Assembly (NCBI GenBank): GCA_002719815.1
Contig: PBET01000012.1
Coordinates: forward strand, 1 to 44,214
Origin: Methanobacteriota archaeon
GTDB taxonomy: Archaea > Thermoplasmatota > Poseidoniia > Poseidoniales > Poseidoniaceae
Direction: 5' to 3'
Length of the DNA: 44,214 nt
Of the stretch, positions 38,084 through 44,214 are shown in pieces (position 1 is the stretch's first letter; each line of letters opens with the position of its first letter). The notes under the pieces were generated by a model. The model made no database searches, was not told the DNA's origin, and was given only the letters and a program-made list of their open reading frames with translations. A program made the position numbers and the translations under genes.

Positions 38084-39327
38084 GTTTCTTCCTCGTGTTG
38101 TCGTATGTTGTCAATGTTTGCGTCAGCTTCACCATCCGCAAACTGGAGTGATACAGTCTGTCCTTTGCTCAGTTCAGAAACACTGGAAATAACCTTGCCT
38201 TTACCATCAACACCCATCATGTAGCCTCGTTCGAGGACGCGTTTTGGATGCGATATTTGCAAGGCATTTCCAAGGACTGCAAGGCGCTGTTTGTTAAATT
38301 GGAGCGCTGCAGTTGTATGCTGATGGAGGTCGTTGCCGAGTCGTTCGAGATGACGTACCGCTTCTGACACGCCTTTGCTTGGAGCAAGTTGAAGCCGCAG
38401 TGTGAGTTGCTGAAGTCGCTGACGCGTATCGTTGAACTGTCGTAATGTGCCTTGCAACATTCGATCCTCACAATCGAGAAGATAGGCAAGATGGTCGTCC
38501 ACCAATGGTACGCAACATTCGACAGCATGACTTGGTGTTGAGGCACGAACATCGGCAACGAGATCACTGACTAAAATGTCGGATTCGTGTCCGACTGCTG
38601 ATATGACCGGCATCGGCATAGCAACGATGGAACGTGCAACCGCTTCAAGATTGAATGCCCATAGGTCTTCAGGTGATCCGCCACCTCGTCCTACGATGAC
38701 GACATCACAAGGCGGAATCTTGAGCGAAGAAGCGATATGTTCCCGATTGAGTTCTCGTGCAACTGCAAGTCCGCGTACGATTTCTTCAACCGCTCTTTCA
38801 CCTTGAACGGTAACGCCAACCACGGTTGTTCGAATTCCAGGCCACCTTGATTGCGACAATTGAAGCATATCTGCGAGAGCAGCTGAATCCTTTCCTGTTA
38901 CAATGACAAGGTGCTTTGGAAAGGAAGGAAGCGATTTTCGTGGTCGGTCGAGAACGCCTTCCTGACGAAGTTGAAGCAGAAGTTTCTGCTTCTGTTGTTC
39001 CAGAGCGCCAATCGTTTGAATGCGTTCAATGCGTTCAACAACAATCTGCAATTGACCACGAGCAGGATAGAGGTCGACACTTCCGATGACAAGTACTTCT
39101 TGACCGTCTTTGATACCATCAGGGATTCGACAGCGTCCTTTCCAAATGACTGCACTTATTTGACCACCATCATCTCGAAGACTGAAGTATGTATGGCCGG
39201 AAGCATAGGGTTTCCATTGACTGATTTCACCCTTGAGCAAACAATGCTGGTTGCGATCGTCCGAGCGCAGTCTTGCGCGTAATGCTTGGACAAACTTGCC
39301 AACAGGGGTTGGTTCAATTTCGTCCAT
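38080..39327 (-). CDS. xseA: Exodeoxyribonuclease VII large subunit
   Basis: GEISQWKPYASGHTYFSLRDDGGQISAVIWKGR, VVIVGRGGGSPEDLWAFNLEAVARSI, PVISAVGHESDILVSDLVADVRASTPSHA. Confidence 0.96.
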   Translation of the reverse strand: MDEIEPTPVGKFVQALRARLRSDDRNQHCLLKGEISQWKPYASGHTYFSLRDDGGQISAVIWKGRCRIPDGIKDGQEVLVIGSVDLYPARGQLQIVVERIERIQTIGALEQQKQKLLLQLRQEGVLDRPRKSLPSFPKHLVIVTGKDSAALADMLQLSQSRWPGIRTTVVGVTVQGERAVEEIVRGLAVARELNREHIASSLKIPPCDVVIVGRGGGSPEDLWAFNLEAVARSIVAMPMPVISAVGHESDILVSDLVADVRASTPSHAVECCVPLVDDHLAYLLDCEDRMLQGTLRQFNDTRQRLQQLTLRLQLAPSKGVSEAVRHLERLGNDLHQHTTAALQFNKQRLAVLGNALQISHPKRVLERGYMMGVDGKGKVISSVSELSKGQTVSLQFADGEADANIDNIRQHEEET

Positions 39328-39362
39328 GTTTGTTCTTGATGTCTAAGGTTCTTGAACTCAAC

Positions 39363-39518
39363 TCAAGGGTCGTTCATGCGTCGATGAAAGGCTTGACGCT
39401 TCTCGACTTCTTCGAATTTCTTCTTGAGTTTTCGTACGAGGAAGCGTCCAGCAATGTACAATGCAACTGCATTGATGACGAGAAGGACCCATTCGATACC
39501 TCCCCATTCCTCAAACAT
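39363..39518 (-). CDS. Small single-TM protein (51 aa)
   Basis: Read on the reverse strand: MFEEWGGIEWVLLVINAVALYIAGRFLVRKLKKKFEEVEKRQAFHRRMNDP*, with GAGGTG upstream; below the ORF-track length cutoff. Confidence 0.65.
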   Translation of the reverse strand: MFEEWGGIEWVLLVINAVALYIAGRFLVRKLKKKFEEVEKRQAFHRRMNDP

Positions 39519-39527
39519 TCATTCACC

Positions 39528-39809
39528 TCAAAGTGGGGGTCGAACATCGATGTCAACATCGCCGGATGGACAACCGATACAACCGAGTCGTGCCTGTTCC
39601 TCTACCATGTCTTCATCGAGACCTGGTGGAAGTTCTTCAGGAAGTGGAACATCGCCCTTGAGGAGCGTAATCATACAAGTTCCACACGTACCCGATGTGC
39701 AGTTGGTAGGGATGACGACGCCTGCTGTTTCTGCCAATTCGGCAAGAGGGACATCTGGCTCGACAATCGCTTGCCCAAGCAGTCGGACGCCACGGAAGAA
39801 TCGAACCAC
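39528..39809 (-). CDS. 2Fe-2S ferredoxin
   Basis: TNCTSGTCGTCMITLLKG...ARLGCIGCPSGDVDIDV (CX4CX2C...C plant-type ferredoxin motif). Confidence 0.9.
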   Translation of the reverse strand: MVRFFRGVRLLGQAIVEPDVPLAELAETAGVVIPTNCTSGTCGTCMITLLKGDVPLPEELPPGLDEDMVEEQARLGCIGCPSGDVDIDVRPPL

Positions 39810-39833
39810 GGCAGGTTGAGTGATGGTTCCACC

Positions 39834-40925
39834 TCAACGGCCTGGCTTGTTTCGAGTCCATCGACCCGTTTGCTTGTTGAAGAACAGTCCTGCCTTCTTC
39901 ATCCACTTGTTGAACTTGGTTGCTCCAGCACCTGTACGGAGGATGAAGTCTTCTCGGTCTTCTTGTGCTTGGATGTAGCCTTTGACTGCAAGGGTTTGGT
40001 CAATCCAATCGTTGATGTCCATGAGTCCCCCGCTGAGGCCACTCGATTCGATCTCAGCACTGATGAGGTCAGCCGTAGCACCTGTTGCTTCGAGATCCTT
40101 TCGGAGTTGTTCATTGACATCTGCAAAGCCCATGTTCGCAGGTTTCGGTGGAACGGGATTGCGTGGAGGTTTATCGACATCGATGGTGATTCGAGTGCCG
40201 TTCTCGAGTCGAGTGTTGACCATGTCACTCAATGATGGTGTAAAACTGGTCTCGCACTCCCAGCAAATCAGAGCGTACTCTTCGCTTCGATCCATATCTC
40301 TGGCTTGGCGAGGATCCATCTCCTCCCCACATTCTGGGCAAGCATGGAAGATGAGCGCAGGAACGTGCTTGCGACGGAAATCGACGATGTCCTGCGGGGT
40401 GCCTTCCAACTCGAGCATTTCATGGTCACGAGCAGCTTCAAGACCACGGGTTTCGAGTTGATCTCGAATCTTGACCTTCTGGTCATCTTTTCCTTCGTCA
40501 TCAAGACTGTTCTCAAGTTTTACAATCAACTCAACCGTTTTACCAAGACGATTCATGATGAGTTTTTTGTCCTTGAATGCTGTGACTTTTGCGAGTTTGA
40601 TACGTTCCTTTTGTTCAGCAAGTTCGCTGAGTACGTCCTTTTGCTTACGCTTAAATCGCATCTCTTCGATACGGCTTTCCTGCTTTCGATCAGGAGCGAG
40701 GACCTTGGTGAGGAAACGTTCCTTTCCGTGACTTTGTGGGCCAGCGGTGATGATGCTGATGACACCTTCAGCGATATCTTGCTTGAGCCCATAATTTTCA
40801 ACAAGTTTCTCGGCATCGATTTTCTTGAGGTCGCCAATTTTGAGTCCTGCATCAGCGAGCAGTTGAGCGGTTGAGTCGTCAATTCCTCGACGTAGTAGTG
40901 CAAGGTAGGTGTCTTTCTTTGCCAT
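39834..40925 (-). CDS. HhH-like/zinc-ribbon protein of unknown function
   Basis: 363 aa; N-terminal HhH-like IDDSTAQLLADAGLKIGDLKKIDAEKL, lysine-rich coiled region, CPECGEEMD...CWECETSF zinc ribbon. Confidence 0.85.
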   Translation of the reverse strand: MAKKDTYLALLRRGIDDSTAQLLADAGLKIGDLKKIDAEKLVENYGLKQDIAEGVISIITAGPQSHGKERFLTKVLAPDRKQESRIEEMRFKRKQKDVLSELAEQKERIKLAKVTAFKDKKLIMNRLGKTVELIVKLENSLDDEGKDDQKVKIRDQLETRGLEAARDHEMLELEGTPQDIVDFRRKHVPALIFHACPECGEEMDPRQARDMDRSEEYALICWECETSFTPSLSDMVNTRLENGTRITIDVDKPPRNPVPPKPANMGFADVNEQLRKDLEATGATADLISAEIESSGLSGGLMDINDWIDQTLAVKGYIQAQEDREDFILRTGAGATKFNKWMKKAGLFFNKQTGRWTRNKPGR

Positions 40926-40930
40926 ATCAT

Positions 40931-40956
40931 CCCCTCCGACAATGTCAGCCGAGGGG
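40931..40956 (-). promoter_or_regulatory. Hairpin enclosing the Shine-Dalgarno sequence of the HhH/zinc-ribbon gene
   Basis: Reverse strand CCCCTCGGCTGACATTGTCGGAGGGG followed by ATGATATG: CCCCTC/GAGGGG stem plus GAC/GTC inner stem. Confidence 0.4.
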
Positions 40957-41001
40957 ACCTTCCTAAGAAAACCCTCCCCCGCCTTTGTTTACTCTTGAAC
41001 A

Positions 41002-41868
41002 TCACTTCGAGCCTTTTTCAACCTTCCTTGCAAGTTCAATCCAATCGTCCAACGCTAATTCTTCAGGACGGGCATTCAACATCTCCAAATCTTGAATGGA
41101 TTCGATGGCCTCTTTCCAGCGTTGCGTATGCCAACCGTTGATTCGAGAAAGACGTCGAGGAGCGCGCTTGAACGTCGATCGTATCTTCTTTCTTCGTTGT
41201 TCGAAGGCGAGATGGATCATTTGTCGTACGAGCCGCTTATCAACGTGAAACTCCCGGTCATGTGGGCGCAGTTCAATGACTTGTGATTGAACAGCTGGCT
41301 GTGGACTGAAGTAGTGAGGGGCGACGATGTGATGCTCTTCAACATCCCAATCCAAGGCGACCGTCATACCAAGTGAACCAACATCTGCGGGGTGGTTCAT
41401 TGAGAGCCGTTGACCAAATTCAAGTTGAACCATGAGAACAACGTGCGTTAAGGCATCGGTTTGTTCCTTTAGATGACGCGTGAGTTTCTCGATGAGTGGT
41501 GATGAGATTTGGTAGGGAATGTTGGCGACGACTTTGGTAATGTCGTTTGGCCAAGATGCTGTTAATGCATCATCATGATGGAGAATGAACTGTTTGCTAT
41601 GTTGTTCTCCTCGAAAGATTTCATCGAGATGGAGAACGGGGGCATCATCAAGTTCGATTGCAGTGACTCGTGCACCGGTTGCAAGCAGGTGTTGTGTAAG
41701 CGTACCCGGGCCTGGTCCGATTTCGAGAACGTGATCGTCCTTGGTGATTTGTGCAATCTTCACCATGCGTTGAAGCATCTCATCATCGATGAGGAAATGC
41801 TGACCCAAATCCGTATTGGGGGGTTGATAGGCCCGTAGACGATCGACCAAATCACGTGCAGATTTCAT
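41002..41868 (-). CDS. rsmA: 16S rRNA dimethyladenosine transferase RsmA/KsgA
   Basis: DLGQHFLIDDEMLQRMVKIA, VLEIGPGPGTLTQHLL, ITKVVANIPYQISSPLIEKL, VLMVQLEFGQRL. Confidence 0.96.
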   Translation of the reverse strand: MKSARDLVDRLRAYQPPNTDLGQHFLIDDEMLQRMVKIAQITKDDHVLEIGPGPGTLTQHLLATGARVTAIELDDAPVLHLDEIFRGEQHSKQFILHHDDALTASWPNDITKVVANIPYQISSPLIEKLTRHLKEQTDALTHVVLMVQLEFGQRLSMNHPADVGSLGMTVALDWDVEEHHIVAPHYFSPQPAVQSQVIELRPHDREFHVDKRLVRQMIHLAFEQRRKKIRSTFKRAPRRLSRINGWHTQRWKEAIESIQDLEMLNARPEELALDDWIELARKVEKGSK

Positions 41869-42623
41869 GCACTCACCGGGAACAGGTGGTCGATGAGACG
41901 AGGTTGAAGCGTTCGATCTTCAACTTCTGAGAAAAATCTTCGAGCAAGAAGTTCGGCAGAATCAATACCACACTTTTCATTCAATTCTTCCATTGATGCA
42001 AAACCAGAAGATCCTCTCAATTCAGCCATTTGGAGTGCTTTCTTATTGCCAATGCCTGCAAGCAATTCAAAGGCATGTTGCTTGAGTGAAAGGTTGCCTG
42101 CTTTGTTGAAAAATGCATCAACAAAGTGTTTTCCATGTTCTTCAACGAACAACTGAATGATGAGAGGAAAATCCAATTTTGCTGAATTTGACATCTTATC
42201 CATTCGCGCACCGCCCAAGATGGAACCTTCTGGTGAACCCTTGCCATCGCCACCAACATAGATGCGCATGCTTGGCAGAAGTGCCTCATCGGATTCGATG
42301 GCGATTCTGCACGGTATCACCGTATCTTCGGTAAATCCAGTTACAACACCTTCCGCAACATTATGTTCCACAACTCGAACCCATTTTGCATCGTAAAGTG
42401 GTTGACCATCACGTCGTCGTTGTTGAGGGCGTTGATTGCCTCGATTGTTTCGACGTTGCGGTTGCCGTTGTTGACGACGAGGTTGTTGCTCAGGCTTCTT
42501 CTGAGGTTGAGGGATTTCCTTACGACCTGTCGCAGGAGGCGGCATGGACGTGTCGACGCTTGGCTTCGACTTGTTGAATTTACGAGGGGTATAATCACGG
42601 CCTGGGCGGCTCATGGCAATCAC
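41865..42623 (-). CDS. DUF655-family protein with Q/R/N-rich N-terminal extension
   Basis: KWVRVVEHNVAEGVV..., RIYVGGDGKGSP, ELLAGIGNKKALQMAELRGSSGFASMEEL; between rpoF and rsmA as is common in archaea. Confidence 0.9.
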   Translation of the reverse strand: MIAMSRPGRDYTPRKFNKSKPSVDTSMPPPATGRKEIPQPQKKPEQQPRRQQRQPQRRNNRGNQRPQQRRRDGQPLYDAKWVRVVEHNVAEGVVTGFTEDTVIPCRIAIESDEALLPSMRIYVGGDGKGSPEGSILGGARMDKMSNSAKLDFPLIIQLFVEEHGKHFVDAFFNKAGNLSLKQHAFELLAGIGNKKALQMAELRGSSGFASMEELNEKCGIDSAELLARRFFSEVEDRTLQPRLIDHLFPVSA

Positions 42624-42638
42624 TTCCAGTTATGTGGT

Positions 42639-43001
42639 TCATTCCATGCCAACGTGTTGTCGAACAAGTTCGAGAACAGTGTTGATGTCTCCATCATCGA
42701 TGGAAGCGCGTCGACTTGCCATAACGGCTTTGACCTCAATCGCACTCAATGGCATGAGTTCTGCGAGTTTTGCAGCGAGTTCAGGATACTTCTCAAAAGC
42801 ATCAAGTTCAGCAATCGCATCCTTCAATTCAGCGAAGACAGTAGCATCGGTTGGATAGCCATTGCGGTTGTTGCTCGCAGCCCATTCAGCATGGAAAAGA
42901 GCAGCACGTTGTTCGTAAGTCAAATCTTTTCGACGTTCCTGAGCACCCATCAAAAGGTCTCGAACGGTGGCAAAATCAACGATTTTTTCTTCTTCAGTCA
43001 T
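42639..43001 (-). CDS. rpoF: DNA-directed RNA polymerase subunit F (Rpo4)
   Basis: VDFATVRDLLMGAQERRKDLTYEQRAALFHAEWAAS ... LMPLSAIEVKAVMASRRASIDDGDINTVLELVRQHV; syntenic with L21e and DUF655. Start could be 43010. Confidence 0.88.
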   Translation of the reverse strand: MTEEEKIVDFATVRDLLMGAQERRKDLTYEQRAALFHAEWAASNNRNGYPTDATVFAELKDAIAELDAFEKYPELAAKLAELMPLSAIEVKAVMASRRASIDDGDINTVLELVRQHVGME

Positions 43002-43006
43002 GATCA

Positions 43007-43297
43007 TCACTCAAGAGGGCGGAGGTGTTCTGGACGTGCAATAACGGTCTTTTGCATGTTACCATCTTTGACGGAAACGACCCAAGCAACACCTTGTCGC
43101 TTCTGGATGAATCCTGTACGTCCGTGGAATCGGCGGTGAGGCATACCCATTTGTTGGCTACCGTCCAAGACGATTGCAACGCGGTCACCTTCCTCGTAGT
43201 TGTGCATAATGCGATTGATGTATGTTCGAGAACGGTCTTTTCGTCGTCGACGAAGGATGCTTCGTGTCCCTACTCGTTGTCCCTTGGATCGCTTCAT
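43007..43297 (-). CDS. rpl21e: Ribosomal protein L21e
   Basis: MKRSKGQRVGTRSILRRRRKDRSRTYINRIMHNYEEGDRVAIVLDGSQQMGMPHRRFHGRTGFIQKRQGVAWVVSVKDGN; start at MKRSKG preferred. Confidence 0.95.
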   Translation of the reverse strand: MKRSKGQRVGTRSILRRRRKDRSRTYINRIMHNYEEGDRVAIVLDGSQQMGMPHRRFHGRTGFIQKRQGVAWVVSVKDGNMQKTVIARPEHLRPLE

Positions 43298-43395
43298 TTT
43301 AGTGACCTCCACGGTTCGAAATTTGCATTACGCTGATTCGAGGCATCTCTGCGACCTACCCACTGCATATAAGCACCGCGATGAATCAAGTCCAC

Positions 43396-44214
43396 TCAAT
43401 CAGCGTGAATATCACCAACATCAAGCCATTCAACAGTGCACTTTGCCTTGATGAGCGAAGCGATGGAGGGCTGTGTTCGACCATCGTCACCATGAATGGT
43501 TTCTTTGACGTACGTTCCTGATTCACAACGAAGTGTAAACTCGACAGATATTTCGCCAGAATCACTGACTTCGACGTTGGCATCCCGCGTCTCGATAACT
43601 TTGCGTCGTCGAACAAGATCTGCTCGTCGATGAGCGACACGCTCTGGTGTTCGTTGAGCAAGATTCACACCTTCCAATTTGTCAATGATTTCGAGGATGG
43701 TTGCTTCATCCGGAAGAGGGAGGAACTCGACGGGTTCTGGATTGGTGGCGAGGAGGTTTGCGATAAGGTCCGCTTTCACGCCTTTTTCTGAACAGTTTCG
43801 TTCGATGCACAATTCAACCAGTTCGGCCTTTTTCATTTTCTTGAGTTCTGATTCATCGAGAATTGAAACTTCGACTCGTTCAAGCGGTTTCTTTGGATTG
43901 TCTTTCTTGTCCCCTCGGCGACGGTGTTTACGACGGCCTCTGCCGCGTTTCTGAACGTCTTCTTCAGTGAGATCAAGCGGTGCTGTGAGTACATCGAGCT
44001 CTGGTTTTGACAGTGGCTCAACAAGGAAACGAATTGTGTAGGATTTCTCAGCGGGCGTATCCTTGACGCGAACAACTTCGCTACGATTGGATCTGCGTAC
44101 ATCGGTGATTTCAATCGAACCGTCTGCCTGTTCGTTGACCAGGTTCATGGCAGCATCATAGTCGATATCCCAGCGTTTTGGCTCCTTAATTTCCAATACG
44201 AATGGACGTCCTCG
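43396..44214 (-). CDS. pus10: tRNA pseudouridine synthase Pus10, C-terminal part (gene runs off the right edge), with inserted SAP-like module
   Basis: Frame open to the window edge (RGRPFVLEIKEPKRW); LAQRTPERVAHRRADLVRRRKVIE and CESGTYVKETIHGDDGRTQPSIAS are Pus10 motifs; ELKKMKKAELVELCIERNCSEKGVKADLIANLLA is SAP-like. Confidence 0.92.
   Translation of the reverse strand, partial: RGRPFVLEIKEPKRWDIDYDAAMNLVNEQADGSIEITDVRRSNRSEVVRVKDTPAEKSYTIRFLVEPLSKPELDVLTAPLDLTEEDVQKRGRGRRKHRRRGDKKDNPKKPLERVEVSILDESELKKMKKAELVELCIERNCSEKGVKADLIANLLATNPEPVEFLPLPDEATILEIIDKLEGVNLAQRTPERVAHRRADLVRRRKVIETRDANVEVSDSGEISVEFTLRCESGTYVKETIHGDDGRTQPSIASLIKAKCTVEWLDVGDIHAD

Noticed and set aside
38978-38998. GAAGCAGAAGTTTCTGCTTC palindrome
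   Set aside because: It lies inside xseA in a KQKLLLQ-coding stretch and is readily explained by codon usage.
39273-40235. Forward 320-aa ORF
   Set aside because: Antisense to ferredoxin and the HhH/zinc-ribbon gene; no recognisable protein features.
42363-43139. Forward 258-aa ORF
   Set aside because: Antisense to DUF655 and rpoF genes, which have clear family matches.
1-44214. Phage, plasmid, CRISPR-Cas or classical toxin-antitoxin locus
   Set aside because: No integrase, capsid, cas, transposase or repeat-spacer pattern was seen; the PIN protein is too large and has no antitoxin-like partner.

Overview
The window looks like a gene-dense euryarchaeal chromosome segment, probably Marine Group II / Poseidoniales-like. 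That placement is inferred from gene content only. Archaeal markers include a Pus10–L21e–RpoF–DUF655–KsgA operon, RadA, an Fap7/AK6-type kinase and an initiator tRNA-Met. I support about 50 protein-coding genes, two tRNA genes (initiator-type Met-CAT and Thr-CGT) and no CRISPR array, rRNA, integrase or transposase. Many genes are core metabolism or information processing: pyk, malic enzyme–PTA fusion, icd, pgk, ATP:cobalamin adenosyltransferase, ftsZ, radA, exonuclease VII, M24 peptidase and an orphan DNA methyltransferase. The observations most worth a second look are: (1) a decayed, roughly 63-nt duplicate of the pyruvate kinase 3' end that forms imperfect direct repeats around a two-gene membrane-protein cassette; (2) a 262-aa protein with at least one, and apparently duplicated, histone-fold-like unit; (3) a ~1130-aa protein with a C-terminal PIN nuclease domain behind a long helical-repeat region; (4) a SAP-like module inserted in the Pus10 catalytic domain; (5) a ~1100-aa Fn3-like surface protein with a charge-segregated poly-Asp then Arg/Lys cytoplasmic tail; (6) a 14-15-bp inverted repeat in the pyk/malic-enzyme divergent promoter region. 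All comparisons were made by eye. No database searches or structure predictions were run.
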